Of a stretch of DNA of 64,000 nt, positions 42,504 to 52,449 are shown one piece after another (position 1 is the first letter of the stretch; every line of letters starts with the position of its first letter). Both the position numbers and the translations under genes were made by a program. The notes under the pieces were generated by a model, which was not told the DNA's origin, did no database searches, and saw only the letters and a list, made by a program, of their open reading frames with translations. The stretch comes from Mariniflexile sp. AS56 (GTDB lineage Bacteria; Bacteroidota; Bacteroidia; Flavobacteriales; Flavobacteriaceae): assembly GCF_030552475.1 (NCBI RefSeq), contig NZ_JAUPED010000004.1:248001-312000 (forward strand), given 5' to 3'.

Positions 42504-42706
42504 ACTCATAAAAAATATAAAGCCTTTAAAGAAGCATGCGCATAATTCTTAAAAAATCCACTTAAAATGTGTGACTTTTTCAATTTATAAGGGTCATAAA
42601 AAAAGAAATACAAAAATAATTTAAAATTTTTGTAACATTTATTAATACCACAACGTATAACTATTGAATAACAATATTCATTTTAAAACTTACAGGAGAA
42701 CTTTAG

Positions 42707-43570
42707 ATGAGACAACTTAAAATCACGAAGCAGGTTACCAACAGAGAAACCGCCTCGCTAGACAAATATCTTCAAGAAATTGGAAAAGTTGACTTAATTA
42801 CTGCAGACGAAGAAGTAGAATTAGCACAACGTATTAAAGCCGGTGACCAACTAGCTTTAGAAAAGTTGACAAAAGCGAATTTACGTTTCGTTGTATCGGT
42901 AGCTAAGCAATACCAAAATCAAGGTTTAACATTACCCGATTTAATTAATGAAGGTAATTTAGGTTTAATTAAGGCCGCACAACGTTTTGATGAAACTCGT
43001 GGTTTTAAATTTATATCGTATGCCGTTTGGTGGATTCGTCAATCCATCCTTCAAGCATTGGCTGAACAATCTCGTATTGTACGTTTGCCTTTAAACAAAA
43101 TTGGTTCTATTAATAAAATTAATAAAACATTTGCGTTTTTAGAACAAAGTCATGAGCGTCCACCAAGTGCTGAAGAAATTGCAAAAGAGTTAGACATGAC
43201 TATTAACGATGTTAAGGAGTCTATGAAAAACTCGGGGCGTCACGTAAGTATGGATGCGCCCTTAGTTGAAGGTGAAGATTCTAACTTATATGATGTATTA
43301 AACAGTGGTGAATCGCCTAACCCAGATAGAGAATTATTACACGAATCTTTACGTACTGAAATAGAGCGTGCTTTAGAAACACTTACACCTCGTGAGGCTG
43401 ACGTGATTCGTTTATATTTTGGTTTAGGAAACCAACACCCAATGACTCTTGAAGAAATTGGAGAAACTTTCGATTTAACACGTGAGCGTGTACGCCAAAT
43501 TAAAGAAAAAGCGATTAGAAGACTGAAACATACTTCTAGAAGTAAAATATTAAAAACATATTTAGGTTAG
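42707..43570 (+). CDS. rpoD: primary RNA polymerase sigma factor (sigma-70 family)
   Basis: 287 residues, the short primary sigma of Bacteroidota lacking region 1.1. Region 1.2 is [17 protein letters not shown], region 2 is [49 protein letters not shown] with the -10-binding helix [11 protein letters not shown], region 3 is at about 125-190, and region 4 has [15 protein letters not shown] plus the [31 protein letters not shown]. This factor recognises the TTG/TAnnTTTG promoters noted through the window. The start is supported by an AGGAG 8 nt before the ATG. Tandem terminators follow. Confidence 0.93.
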   Translation: MRQLKITKQVTNRETASLDKYLQEIGKVDLITADEEVELAQRIKAGDQLALEKLTKANLRFVVSVAKQYQNQGLTLPDLINEGNLGLIKAAQRFDETRGFKFISYAVWWIRQSILQALAEQSRIVRLPLNKIGSINKINKTFAFLEQSHERPPSAEEIAKELDMTINDVKESMKNSGRHVSMDAPLVEGEDSNLYDVLNSGESPNPDRELLHESLRTEIERALETLTPREADVIRLYFGLGNQHPMTLEEIGETFDLTRERVRQIKEKAIRRLKHTSRSKILKTYLG

Positions 43571-43600
43571 TATTTTTTTTACGACCAAATACCAGTAACA

Positions 43601-43628
43601 AACAGTTACACATAACTGTTCGTTTTTT
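43601..43628 (+). terminator. rpoD terminator 1
   Basis: AACAGTTA (43601-43608) / TAACTGTT (43613-43620), 4-nt loop CACA, then CG and T6. Confidence 0.7.
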
Positions 43629-43640
43629 GATTGATGAAAG

Positions 43641-43675
43641 AACCCTCGGCTGATTACCGGGGGTTTATTTTTTAA
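43641..43675 (+). terminator. rpoD terminator 2
   Basis: ACCCTCGG/CCGGGGGT (one T-G pair), loop CTGATTA, then a T-rich stretch. It follows terminator 1 by about 20 bp. Confidence 0.75.
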
Positions 43676-43737
43676 TTTGTATATTCAAACAATAATTCTC
43701 CCCCATAAATTAGCAACATTATTTATTTCAACAATCA

Positions 43738-44139
43738 ATGATTAAAACAATTTGTTACACCAGCATATATACGCAAAACATTCATGCGTTTAAACTAGAA
43801 ATGCTATTTCATGAAACGAGACTAAATAACAATAGCCATAAAATTAAGGGAGTGCTGGTTGCAAAAAACAACAAATTCTTTCAAATTTTAGAAGGTCCCG
43901 AAGCTATTTTAGATGATTTATATACTGCCATCAAAAAAGATACGAGACATCATGAAATTAATGAAATACTAAATACTCCAATAACATCGAACTCTTTTAA
44001 AGATTTTGGCACCGGCTATAATACCATAAAGAGCATCGAATCGCTATTAGGACTCCAAACTTATTTAAGTTCTCCTTCCATAAACAACTTAAATAATGCC
44101 GCTTTATTTTTAACAACCATTCAAAACTTTTTTAAATAA
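43738..44139 (+). CDS. BLUF-domain blue-light photoreceptor
   Basis: 133 residues: a stand-alone BLUF domain that binds FAD and switches hydrogen bonding under blue light. The key residues are in place: Tyr7 (ICYTS), Asn30-32 (ETRLNNNSHKIKGVL), and Gln49 (FFQILEG), together with the hallmark LEGP and DTRH (residues 68-71). The usual downstream Trp/Met (GFGMGW-like) is replaced by DFGTGYNT. No output domain is fused, so it must act by protein contact. It lies alone between rpoD and rpe. The upstream TTAATTTG (43672-43679) is a weak -7 element overlapping the terminator tail. Confidence 0.88.
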   Translation: MIKTICYTSIYTQNIHAFKLEMLFHETRLNNNSHKIKGVLVAKNNKFFQILEGPEAILDDLYTAIKKDTRHHEINEILNTPITSNSFKDFGTGYNTIKSIESLLGLQTYLSSPSINNLNNAALFLTTIQNFFK

Positions 44140-44174
44140 TTTTCAATATTAGTTACATTGGCTATTAAATCATT

Positions 44175-44182
44175 TATTTTTG
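44175..44182 (+). promoter_or_regulatory. -7 element TATTTTTG for rpe
   Basis: Exact TAnnTTTG match, 23 bp upstream of the rpe ATG at 44206. Confidence 0.55.
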
Positions 44183-44205
44183 CAAGAAATTAAATTTTTC
44201 AATAA

Positions 44206-44868
44206 ATGACTACTAAATTAATAGCCCCTTCTTTATTAGCTGCCGATTTTGCAAACTTGCAACGTGACATTGAAATGGTAAACCAAAGTGAAGCAGATTG
44301 GTTTCATATAGATATTATGGATGGTGTTTTTGTACCAAACATTTCTTTTGGTATGCCAGTACTTCAGGCTATGACAAAGCACACAAAAAAAACGGTTGAT
44401 GTACATTTAATGATTGTTGATCCAGACAGATACATTAAAACATTTGCCGATTTAGGAAGCAATATTTTAACGGTACATTATGAAGCTTGTCCACATTTAC
44501 ACAGAACCTTACAAGCTATTAAAGCCGAAGGCATGAAAGCAGGTGTGTCACTAAACCCACATACCAATGTGAGCCTTTTAGAAGACACCATTAAGGATAT
44601 TGACTTAGTGCTTATCATGAGTGTAAATCCTGGTTTTGGTGGTCAAAGTTTTATTGAGAATACTTACGACAAAGTAAAACAGCTTAAAGAATTAATTACA
44701 CGTAAAGGTGCTTCTACCATTATTGAAATTGATGGTGGTGTTACCAGTGCCAACGCAAAAGCTCTTGCAGATGCTGGTGCCGATGTTTTAGTTGCGGGTA
44801 GTTTCGTTTTTAAAAGCGAGAATCAAATAGAGACCATTAAAGAATTAAGAGCCATTGCAAACTCTTAA
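44206..44868 (+). CDS. rpe: ribulose-phosphate 3-epimerase
   Basis: 220 residues, TIM barrel. It interconverts ribulose-5-phosphate and xylulose-5-phosphate in the pentose phosphate pathway, using a metal ion. Motifs: IAPSLLAADF (N-term), WFHIDIMDGVFVPNISFG (metal-binding His and Asp), VDVHLMI, LIMSVNPGFGGQSF, and IEIDGGVTSANA. It is monocistronic; its stop is 4 bp from the stop of the convergent MtfA-like gene. Confidence 0.95.
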   Translation: MTTKLIAPSLLAADFANLQRDIEMVNQSEADWFHIDIMDGVFVPNISFGMPVLQAMTKHTKKTVDVHLMIVDPDRYIKTFADLGSNILTVHYEACPHLHRTLQAIKAEGMKAGVSLNPHTNVSLLEDTIKDIDLVLIMSVNPGFGGQSFIENTYDKVKQLKELITRKGASTIIEIDGGVTSANAKALADAGADVLVAGSFVFKSENQIETIKELRAIANS

Positions 44869-44872
44869 ATAA

Positions 44873-45724
44873 TTAATAACCCGCGATATTAAAATTCAGC
44901 ATTTGCTTTATTTTAATATATAAAATCGGGAATTGTGACTTAAAAACTTGAGGTGTTTCCATGAAGTTTTCAATAATAACGGCTAAGAATTCATACTGGT
45001 TGGTAAAAGCATACTTTCTAAAATAATCGGAGTCCATTAATTTATTTCGGAAAGGTTCGCTTTCAACCAGCATTTCAGATAACTCTTTAAACGAATCACT
45101 AAAAATGGTTGCGCTCACATCGCTCGCATTCAAACTATTTATATGAATGGCATGTGTAAATTCGTGTATTCCTAAATTAATATTATCCTTCCCATCTCGA
45201 AAGCCCTCTACAAAATCTTCCCAAGACAGAACCAACGTTTCTAATCTTGGGTTAAACTCCCCTTTGTGGTAAGCCTTATTGGTATTCGAATAAAATGCTT
45301 TTGGGTATATAACAATTTTAGAAATTACTCCTATATAAAAGTCACGAAAACCAAAAGTTAGCATAATGGCCGTGGCAGAAACCAAAACTCTTACTTCATC
45401 ATTAATAACAAAACCATCTCTAGCTATAAAATCTTTATCAGCCATAAAGGAAGCGACACGATGGTTGAAGTGTTTCTTCTCTGTACTACTAAGTTTTTTA
45501 TAAAATGAAAACTGATTTTGTAAAATGTTTTTTTGATTTTGATTGAGGCGTCTTAACCTGAAATAAAAATGATTATACATGGGGCGCTTACGCTTTAAGA
45601 CATAACCCATTTCGATCATTTTAAACGCTAAACGCAAGACAACATAGACCAATATGGCAAGTATCAATCCAATAAAAATTTGACTTCCTAAAGAAGGAGC
45701 TTCAGTAATTAGTAGGTTTAACAT
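44873..45724 (-). CDS. MtfA-like zinc metallopeptidase (M90)
   Basis: 283 residues. One N-terminal transmembrane helix (FIGLILAILVYVVLRLAF, about 16-33) anchors a cytoplasmic domain with the zincin motif in NLGIHEFTHAIH (HEFTH, about 191-195) and a downstream Glu in NQYEFLAVIIENF as third ligand. This is the M90/MtfA pattern; MtfA in enterobacteria binds the repressor Mlc, but that regulator is absent here. The extra N-terminal helix is common in Bacteroidota members. Monocistronic; function in this organism unknown. Confidence 0.82.
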   Translation of the reverse strand: MLNLLITEAPSLGSQIFIGLILAILVYVVLRLAFKMIEMGYVLKRKRPMYNHFYFRLRRLNQNQKNILQNQFSFYKKLSSTEKKHFNHRVASFMADKDFIARDGFVINDEVRVLVSATAIMLTFGFRDFYIGVISKIVIYPKAFYSNTNKAYHKGEFNPRLETLVLSWEDFVEGFRDGKDNINLGIHEFTHAIHINSLNASDVSATIFSDSFKELSEMLVESEPFRNKLMDSDYFRKYAFTNQYEFLAVIIENFMETPQVFKSQFPILYIKIKQMLNFNIAGY

Positions 45725-45795
45725 GAAGTAGAAACGTCTGTTTTAAAGTTTAATTACATCTAAACTTTAAAAATACGAAACGTGCACTTAAATTA

Positions 45796-46176
45796 TTAAT
45801 TTTCAAGGACATCTTCTAGGTAATACATTAATACCGTGTAAGTCCCTGAAAATTCATCCTTTGTTTCCAGCAACAAACTTTTAGGTGCTAATTTAGTAGG
45901 ATTTGCGGGGTTGTTTAATGTTATTCTAATTTGAGCGTTATCACCCGTTTCTAAAGCTTTAAATTGTTTAGTATCTCCTGCTTCCAAAGTTTTTTTCACC
46001 TTAAAATTGGCAGGATTTCCGTTCGTATGAATAGAAATAAGAGTGTCGCAAACAGTAATAACACCTTTCAATTTTATATTCTGTCCACTAGCAGACACTT
46101 TATTATAAGTAAAGCTTTGTGAATTACCAAGAAAACCACAAAAAAGTAACAGCCAAACAACAAAACTTTTATTCAT
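45796..46176 (-). CDS. small secreted protein, unknown function
   Basis: 126 residues. A signal peptide covers residues 1-19 (VVWLLLFCGFLGNSQ). The mature part is a beta-rich domain (TYNKVSASGQNIKLKGVITVCDTLISI, GTYTVLMYYLEDV). No conserved catalytic pattern was seen. It sits between the MtfA-like gene and tRNA-Arg. Confidence 0.6.
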   Translation of the reverse strand: MNKSFVVWLLLFCGFLGNSQSFTYNKVSASGQNIKLKGVITVCDTLISIHTNGNPANFKVKKTLEAGDTKQFKALETGDNAQIRITLNNPANPTKLAPKSLLLETKDEFSGTYTVLMYYLEDVLEN

Positions 46177-46271
46177 AACTACGTATTAAAAAATTCATCT
46201 AGCAATGAGTAACCCCCTAAAACAAGTGACACCCATGTGGCCTCTATACTTCTCATATTTTCACCACTTTG

Positions 46272-46345
46272 TGACCGCGAAGGGATTCGAACCCCCAACC
46301 ATCAGAGCCGAAATCTGATATTCTATCCAGTTGAACTACGCAGCC
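46272..46345 (-). tRNA. tRNA-Arg (anticodon TCG)
   Basis: 74 nt, cloverleaf read on the minus strand: acceptor GGCTGCG/CGCGGTC (two G-T wobbles), D arm GTTCAACTGGATAGAAT, anticodon stem TCAGA/TCTGA with loop TTTCGGC giving anticodon TCG, and T arm GGGGGTTCGAATCCC. The 3' CCA is not encoded. It lies 33 bp downstream of yqeY, separated by a palindrome. Confidence 0.93.
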
Positions 46346-46349
46346 ATTA

Positions 46350-46368
46350 ATTCCTGCGAAAGCAGGAA
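46350..46368. repeat. short palindrome ATTCCTGCGAAAGCAGGAA, copy 2
   Basis: Related to the palindrome at 27201-27222, TTCCTGC-gaaa-GCAGGAA, located between yqeY and tRNA-Arg. Confidence 0.55.
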
Positions 46369-46378
46369 CCATTATGTT

Positions 46379-46828
46379 TTAAGACAATTTAGCCTTAACT
46401 ATATTTGAAATGGTTTTACCATCGGCTTTCCCTGCAAGTTCTTGACTTACAACACCCATAACTTTCCCCATATCTTTCATGCCTTCTGCACCTAGTTTTT
46501 TAATAGTGTCTTCCACAATTTTAGCAACAGCTTCTTCACTCATGGCTTCTGGTAAAAACTGGTTGATAACCTCAGCTTCTGCCAATTCTGGTGCTGCCAA
46601 ATCCTCACGACCTTGTTCCAAATAAATAGCGGCACTATCTTTACGCTGCTTTACTTGTTTTTGAAGTATTTTAAGTTCCTGCTCTTCCGTTAACTCTTCT
46701 TTCGCTCCGCTTTCTGTTTGCGCTAATAAAATAGCCGATTTAACAGCGCGTAAAGCCGTTAACGCTCCTTGATCTTTCGCTTTCATGGCTTCCTTTAAAG
46801 CCGTCATAATATCCTGTTGTAAACTCAT
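46379..46828 (-). CDS. GatB/YqeY domain protein
   Basis: 149 residues, two helical subdomains as in YqeY: MSLQQDIMTALKEAMKAKDQGALTALRAVKSAI (N-terminal bundle) and LPEAMSEEAVAKIVEDTIKKLGAEGMKDMGKVMGVV (UBA-like, similar to the GatB tail). A role in tRNA-dependent amidation was proposed from the GatB similarity but is not shown for stand-alone members. It is close to the 3' end of the dcw cluster but separated from ftsZ by a strong terminator. Confidence 0.92.
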   Translation of the reverse strand: MSLQQDIMTALKEAMKAKDQGALTALRAVKSAILLAQTESGAKEELTEEQELKILQKQVKQRKDSAAIYLEQGREDLAAPELAEAEVINQFLPEAMSEEAVAKIVEDTIKKLGAEGMKDMGKVMGVVSQELAGKADGKTISNIVKAKLS

Positions 46829-46944
46829 GGTCTTATTTTATTAGAATGCGAAGATAAAAAATAGAATCTTATTTAATAGAGATTTTTTGAATAGGTTTTT
46901 GTCTGGAAAAAGAAATAAGAATCCTTCTTTTTTTAAAACTAAAA

Positions 46945-46976
46945 AACCCGAAAAGCTGAGGGAAACTTTTCGGGTT
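46945..46976 (-). terminator. terminator of the dcw (mraZ-ftsZ) cluster
   Basis: Stem AACCCGAAAAG/CTTTTCGGGTT with a 10-nt loop and T-run on the minus strand, 27 bp after ftsZ. Confidence 0.9.
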
Positions 46977-47002
46977 CATAACTAAGTTAGGTTAGTATAT
47001 AT

Positions 47003-49009
47003 TTAATCTACATTATCATGTAAAAATGAATTATTACTTCTTATTTGAATATCATCATTATCATCAAACCCAACACTAGAGCGTGATAAATCTGTTTCTG
47101 AAGAGTGTTTTGCTTCGTCTAAATTAACACCTTGACGTCTGTAAGCTGGTACTCTTTCTATATCTTCAATTTTTGCACTGTTGAATTTATAATTAAAGTC
47201 TTTCATTTTACGTCTGCGTTCTTCAGCACGTTCTTTAAGAATATCAGAAATTGGACTGTTCATCGGGTCAAAATCTTCATCTAAATTCTCTTTAGGAGCT
47301 GGTGCTTTAACCACTTTCTTTTCGAAAACTATTTCTTGATCAAGTTCTTCTACAATTTCTTTTGTTTCTACCTGTTTTTTATTGATTGAAGATTCTACTT
47401 CAAAATAATCCTCAAGCGCATAACGTACATCTCCTTTTTCATTAGTTTCATTAACCGGGATTAATTCTACATAATCATTTACAGGGATTTTCTTAATATC
47501 CTCATCAACTTTCATTGACGGCATATCTTCTTCTACCTCTTGAATTCTTTCTACTTTTTCATTGGTAGATAAAGGCAAATCAAACGTTAATGTTATTTGC
47601 TTTTCTTCTTCACTATAATCTGAAATTACTTCAATATCGGCAACATCTTTGTCCGCTTTAGACATTCTAGTAACCGGTTTGATTATGAAATCTTCTTCAT
47701 CTTCAAAACTTGAACTCACTTCTTCATAAACAACTTTCATGTTTTTTAAAAGCTCTGAAGTTGGTATTAAATCGATGTTGTTGTTAGCAGAAGGTTTACT
47801 TACGCGTTCTTCTTTTACAACCGGCTTTTCAAATTTAAAAGTCTCTTCCTCTTCAACATCTAATTCTAGAGTATGCTTTACAATAGGCGGCTCCTGTTTT
47901 TCTTTTAACTCGATAACAGGTGCGATAATTACAGGCTCTTTTTCTTTAGATTTCACGTCTAAATCCTCACTAACTAAAGAATGTACTACCTTTTTAGTTT
48001 CAGTATTAGAAATTTCATCCTGTTGTTCTATATTAAAACCCGTAGCTATTATAGTTACTGCGATAGATTCTTCCAAAGTTTCATCTTCACCAACACCCAT
48101 AATAATATTGGCACCGTGACCTGCTTCACTTTGAATATGATCATTTATTTCACCTATTTCATCAATGGTGATTTCGTTTGTTCCTGAAACTATTAGCAGC
48201 AATACATTTTTAGCTCCAGTAATTTTATTGTCGTTTAATAATGGCGAATCTAAGGCTTTACGAATGGCGTCTTGCGCACGACTATTACCTGATGCCATTG
48301 CCGACCCCATAATTGCTGTACCACTATTACTTAATACGGTTTTAGCATCACGTAAATCAATATTTTGAGTGTAGTGATGTGTAATAACTTCTGCTATACC
48401 GCGAGCAGCTGTAGATAGCACTTCATCTGCTTTAGAAAACCCTGCTTTAAAACCAAGGTTACCATATACTTCACGAAGTTTATTATTATTTATTACAATT
48501 AATGAATCGACTACGTTTCTTAAATTCTCGATACCATCTTGCGCTTGTTGAATACGCATTTTACCTTCAAATTGAAATGGCATAGTTACAATACCTACTG
48601 TTAAAATGTCTAAATCTTTAGCCATTTTAGCAATAATAGGTGCTGCACCCGTACCCGTTCCACCACCCATACCGGCGGTAATGAAAACCATTTTGGTATT
48701 TGTATCTAGCATAGTAGAAATATCTTCGAAACTTTCTACTGCCGATTGCTCACCTACTTGAGGGTTGGCGCCTGCTCCTAAACCTTCTGTTAAGTTAAGT
48801 CCTAGCTGAATTTTGTTTGGTACGCCACTATTTTGAAGTGCTTGTGCATCTGTATTACAGACGTAAAAATCAACTCCTTTAATGCCTTGTTGGAACATGT
48901 GGTTAATGGCATTACTACCACCACCTCCAACACCAATAACTTTGATAACATTTGATTGGTTTTTAGGTAAATCAAATGCGATACTTGCGAATTCGTTTTT
49001 GCTGCTCAT
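47003..49009 (-). CDS. ftsZ: cell division protein FtsZ
   Basis: 668 residues. Tubulin-like GTPase that forms the Z-ring. The GTPase core covers about 1-330: [17 protein letters not shown], the tubulin signature [14 protein letters not shown], and the catalytic T7 loop near SKADEVLS. After it comes an unusually long acidic/disordered linker of about 250 residues, then the conserved C-terminal peptide [13 protein letters not shown] that binds FtsA, followed by another 40 residues. FtsZ is usually about 380-400 residues; the extension is characteristic of Bacteroidota. It is last in the dcw operon with ftsA 62 bp upstream. Confidence 0.96.
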   Translation of the reverse strand: MSSKNEFASIAFDLPKNQSNVIKVIGVGGGGSNAINHMFQQGIKGVDFYVCNTDAQALQNSGVPNKIQLGLNLTEGLGAGANPQVGEQSAVESFEDISTMLDTNTKMVFITAGMGGGTGTGAAPIIAKMAKDLDILTVGIVTMPFQFEGKMRIQQAQDGIENLRNVVDSLIVINNNKLREVYGNLGFKAGFSKADEVLSTAARGIAEVITHHYTQNIDLRDAKTVLSNSGTAIMGSAMASGNSRAQDAIRKALDSPLLNDNKITGAKNVLLLIVSGTNEITIDEIGEINDHIQSEAGHGANIIMGVGEDETLEESIAVTIIATGFNIEQQDEISNTETKKVVHSLVSEDLDVKSKEKEPVIIAPVIELKEKQEPPIVKHTLELDVEEEETFKFEKPVVKEERVSKPSANNNIDLIPTSELLKNMKVVYEEVSSSFEDEEDFIIKPVTRMSKADKDVADIEVISDYSEEEKQITLTFDLPLSTNEKVERIQEVEEDMPSMKVDEDIKKIPVNDYVELIPVNETNEKGDVRYALEDYFEVESSINKKQVETKEIVEELDQEIVFEKKVVKAPAPKENLDEDFDPMNSPISDILKERAEERRRKMKDFNYKFNSAKIEDIERVPAYRRQGVNLDEAKHSSETDLSRSSVGFDDNDDIQIRSNNSFLHDNVD

Positions 49010-49070
49010 AAATTCTGTTTTACTGGTATTATACTTTAATAATTACTTTTTGTTCTATGGATGTTTTGTA

Positions 49071-50384
49071 CTACTCTGCGTTGTCTAAAAAATCTTTAAC
49101 ACGCTCTGTTAACTTGTCTAGAAACGAACGGCGTTCTTTTACCGGTTTCTCTTTAATCTCTTCAACAGGTTTTTCTTCTTCTTGAACCTCTTGTTTTATT
49201 TCTTGTTGTTCAATTCTTTTGCGTTCGTTGCGTTTTAAACCATCTAAAACTAAACCTACAGCTGTTGCGTATAATGGGCTTGTAATATCATCATCACTAT
49301 CGCCAGCTAAATGTTCGTTAGGATAACCAATTCGAGTATCCATACCAGTGATATATTCTACCAACTGTTTTAAATGTTTTAATTGACTACCACCACCTGT
49401 TAAAACAATTCCGGCAATCAATTTTTTCTTTTGCTCTTCGTGTCCGTAGTTTTTAATTTCCACATACACTTGCTCAATAATTTCAACAATACGCGCATGA
49501 ATTATTTTAGAGAGATTTTTAAGGGTTATCTCTTTTGGTTCTCGGCCTCGTAAACCAGGAATGGAAACGATCTCATTATCCTTGTTTTCTCCTGGCCATG
49601 CAGAACCAAATTTTATCTTTAATAATTCAGCTTGTTTTTCTATAATAGAACAACCTTCTTTAATGTCTTCAGTAATCACATTTCCTCCAAAAGGAATGAC
49701 TGCTGTATGACGAATAATGCCATCTCTAAAAATGGCTAAATCGGTGGTACCACCTCCTATATCTATAAGCGCTACACCCGCTTCTTTTTCTTCTTGACTT
49801 AAAACCGCATTGGCAGATGCTAAAGGTTCTAAAGTGATGCCTTCTAAATTTAAACCGGAACTTTGAATACAACGCCCCACATTTCTAATAGAAGACACTT
49901 GCCCAACTACGACATGAAAGTTCGCTTCTAAACGACCTCCATACATCCCGATGGGTTCTTTAATTTCCCCTTGCCCGTCTACTTTGTATTCTTGCGGCAA
50001 AACATGGATAATTTCTTCACCAGGAAGCATCACCAATTTATGTACTTGGTTTATTAATCTATCAATATCTTCATCATCTATAACCGTTTCAGAATTTGCT
50101 CTGGTTATATAATCACTGTGTTGCAAACTACGAATGTGCTGTCCTGCAATACCCACTGTTACACCTTCAATTTTAATATCAGAAGCCGCTTCTGCTTCTT
50201 GAACTGCTTGCTGTATAGATTGAATGGTTTGTGTGATATTATTTACCACACCACGGTGTACACCCAAGCTTTTAGATTTACCAATGCCTAAAATTTCTAC
50301 TTTTCCGTACTCGTTTTTACGACCAATCATAGCCACAATTTTTGTGGTTCCTATGTCTAATCCTACTGCTAAATTATGCTCCAT
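49071..50384 (-). CDS. ftsA: cell division protein FtsA
   Basis: 437 residues, actin-like ATPase that tethers FtsZ to the inner membrane. Motifs: AVGLDIGTTKIVAMIG (phosphate 1), GVALIDIGGGTTDLAIF (phosphate 2), IVLTGGGSQLKHL (adenosine), and domain 1C near 85-165. The C-terminal end EERRSFLDKLTERVKDFLDNAE is amphipathic, the membrane-targeting sequence. It lies 3 bp downstream of ftsQ on the minus strand. Confidence 0.96.
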   Translation of the reverse strand: MEHNLAVGLDIGTTKIVAMIGRKNEYGKVEILGIGKSKSLGVHRGVVNNITQTIQSIQQAVQEAEAASDIKIEGVTVGIAGQHIRSLQHSDYITRANSETVIDDEDIDRLINQVHKLVMLPGEEIIHVLPQEYKVDGQGEIKEPIGMYGGRLEANFHVVVGQVSSIRNVGRCIQSSGLNLEGITLEPLASANAVLSQEEKEAGVALIDIGGGTTDLAIFRDGIIRHTAVIPFGGNVITEDIKEGCSIIEKQAELLKIKFGSAWPGENKDNEIVSIPGLRGREPKEITLKNLSKIIHARIVEIIEQVYVEIKNYGHEEQKKKLIAGIVLTGGGSQLKHLKQLVEYITGMDTRIGYPNEHLAGDSDDDITSPLYATAVGLVLDGLKRNERKRIEQQEIKQEVQEEEKPVEEIKEKPVKERRSFLDKLTERVKDFLDNAE

Positions 50385-50387
50385 GGC

Positions 50388-51107
50388 TTATATTTTGGTA
50401 CATACTACTTGGTTATCAAACTGCAAATTCACTTTACTATAACTATCAAGTGTTTTTTCTTTTAGGTTTTTCTGATAAAATGCTTTTAGGTTGTTAATTT
50501 TCTTATCTAAAAAAGCAACATCTCCTAATTGCACTAAAAATTGACATTGTCTAAGTTTTAGATAAACATCCTTATCAATACCTTGACGAATTTCTACAAC
50601 ATGCTTTTTTAAAAACTCATCATTATTAACTTTATTTGCAACTATATAAATGTTTTTTAAATCATTTTTTTCAACAAAACCAGTAACTAAAGGTACTCTT
50701 GCAGAAAAATTATGAGACAATGGCATGTAAAAACCGTCATCGTCTATATAATAAGACTCATTTGTACTTACTCTCGCAATAGGTGATTTTTGTTCAATTT
50801 CAGCATTAAGTGTGCCATCTACAGCAACATACACTTCTGCCTTTTTAATCATAGGGTTAGATTTTAGGGCATTTTCTAACTCATTCAAAACTAAAGTTTC
50901 TTTAGGTATATTTATGAGACCTTTAAAATTTTGTATTAACAATTTACTAACATTCTCGTTTGTTATAAACAAGTTGTTCTCTCCAACAAATTTAACGTTG
51001 GGTTTAGACACGGTTCTCACTGAATTTCTTGCCGAAGCAAAAGCAAACAAGAAGACCACTAAGCCTAGCAACACAAACATCTTTATGTAGTTCCAGTTAA
51101 TTTTCAA
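50388..51107 (-). CDS. ftsQ: cell division protein FtsQ/DivIB
   Basis: 239 residues. One transmembrane helix near 10-27 (FVLLGLVVFLFAFASA), then a periplasmic POTRA domain (VKFVGENNLFITNENVSKLLIQNFKGLINIPKETLVLNELENALKSNPMIKKAEVYV) and the beta domain that binds FtsB/FtsL. Its partner FtsL is encoded at 60845. The start overlaps murC by 11 bp. Sequence identity across the family is low, but position between murC and ftsA confirms it. Confidence 0.9.
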   Translation of the reverse strand: MKINWNYIKMFVLLGLVVFLFAFASARNSVRTVSKPNVKFVGENNLFITNENVSKLLIQNFKGLINIPKETLVLNELENALKSNPMIKKAEVYVAVDGTLNAEIEQKSPIARVSTNESYYIDDDGFYMPLSHNFSARVPLVTGFVEKNDLKNIYIVANKVNNDEFLKKHVVEIRQGIDKDVYLKLRQCQFLVQLGDVAFLDKKINNLKAFYQKNLKEKTLDSYSKVNLQFDNQVVCTKI

Positions 51108-52449
51108 GGCTAAATTTATTTTTAATATGTTTTACCTCTTCACCAATATCGCCAGCACCAATGGTTAGTACTATTTGAGCATCACTAGCTTCTATTTTTT
51201 GCAATAAATCAACCTTACTAATTAGTTGCTTATTTTCATTGGTCATTTTACTTAATAACCATGCAGAATCGACCCCTTCCATAGGCAACTCTCTAGCTGG
51301 ATAAATATCCAACAACAACACCTCATCAAACTGAGACAAACTTTTCGCGAAATCGTCAATAAAATCGCGGGTTCTACTAAATAAATGTGGCTGAAAGATA
51401 GCTAACACCTTTTTGCCTGGATACATTTCTCGAACTGCCTGATGCACCGCATTAATTTCTTCTGGGTGATGGGCATAATCATCTATATAAACGAAATCAT
51501 CTGTTTTAATATGATATGTAAATCGACGCTTCACCCCTTTAAAAGACTCTAAAGCTTTGGCGAGCTGCTGGTGAGAGCAACCATATTCTACAGCCATCGC
51601 CAAGGCTATTAGTGCATTAGACAAATTATGTCTACCAGGTAGGTTAAATTGCAAATTCCCTAGAACCGCATTGGGGGTCTTCACATCAAAAATATAGCAC
51701 CCATTTTCTATTTTTATATTTTGAACCGAATAATCGGAATCATCTTCTATACCATAAGTAATACCTTGAATTGGTAAACCGTTTCTAACAAACAGCTTTC
51801 CGTTAGGCTTCACTCTTTTTGAAAAATCTTCGAATGATTTTATTAATTCTGAAGCATCACCATAAATATCTAAATGATCGGCATCCATAGACGTTATGCA
51901 CGCTAAATTTGGTGACAAGGTTAAAAATGAACGATCAAACTCATCTGCTTCAACTACTGAAACATCGGTGCCTTTCAGAATTAAATTGGAATTATAATTT
52001 TCACAAATACCACCTAAAAAGGCTGTTAATGGCACATCGCACTCATGCAACAAATGCCCCAAAATACTTGAAGTTGTTGTTTTTCCATGTGTACCTGCTA
52101 CTGCTAAACAAAATGTGTTTTCAGTGATCAATCCTAAAATTTGAGACCTTTTTAATATTTGAAAATCATTTGTTTTGAAATATTCAAACTCTAAATGATT
52201 TTTAGGAATTGCAGGCGTATAAACCACCAAGGTGTTTTCTACATCTAAACAGTTTTGAGGAATATTTTTAACCGCATCTTCAAAATGAATTTCAACACCT
52301 AAAGCCACTAAGCTATCTGTGATTTCAGTTGGCGTTTTATCGTAACCAGCCACCACCTTTCCGTTAGCAACAAAATAGCGCGCCAAAGCACTCATGCCAA
52401 TACCGCCAATGCCAATAAAATATAGGTTATGTATCTTATTTAAATTCAT
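51097..52449 (-). CDS. murC: UDP-N-acetylmuramate-L-alanine ligase
   Basis: 450 residues. It adds L-alanine to UDP-MurNAc, the first step of the stem peptide, using ATP. Rossmann start [20 protein letters not shown] loop [19 protein letters not shown], and the ligase motif [17 protein letters not shown]. It overlaps murG by 4 bp (ATGA) and ftsQ by 11 bp, both within the dcw operon. Confidence 0.96.
   Translation of the reverse strand: MNLNKIHNLYFIGIGGIGMSALARYFVANGKVVAGYDKTPTEITDSLVALGVEIHFEDAVKNIPQNCLDVENTLVVYTPAIPKNHLEFEYFKTNDFQILKRSQILGLITENTFCLAVAGTHGKTTTSSILGHLLHECDVPLTAFLGGICENYNSNLILKGTDVSVVEADEFDRSFLTLSPNLACITSMDADHLDIYGDASELIKSFEDFSKRVKPNGKLFVRNGLPIQGITYGIEDDSDYSVQNIKIENGCYIFDVKTPNAVLGNLQFNLPGRHNLSNALIALAMAVEYGCSHQQLAKALESFKGVKRRFTYHIKTDDFVYIDDYAHHPEEINAVHQAVREMYPGKKVLAIFQPHLFSRTRDFIDDFAKSLSQFDEVLLLDIYPARELPMEGVDSAWLLSKMTNENKQLISKVDLLQKIEASDAQIVLTIGAGDIGEEVKHIKNKFSLEN

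Noticed and set aside
44152-44181. GTTACA-N16-TTATTTTT before rpe
   Set aside because: Only half the distal site matches and the orientation is opposite to the gene; it overlaps the ordinary rpe -7 element.
47739-48368. Plus-strand frames inside ftsZ
   Set aside because: Shadow frames of a strongly coding minus-strand gene.
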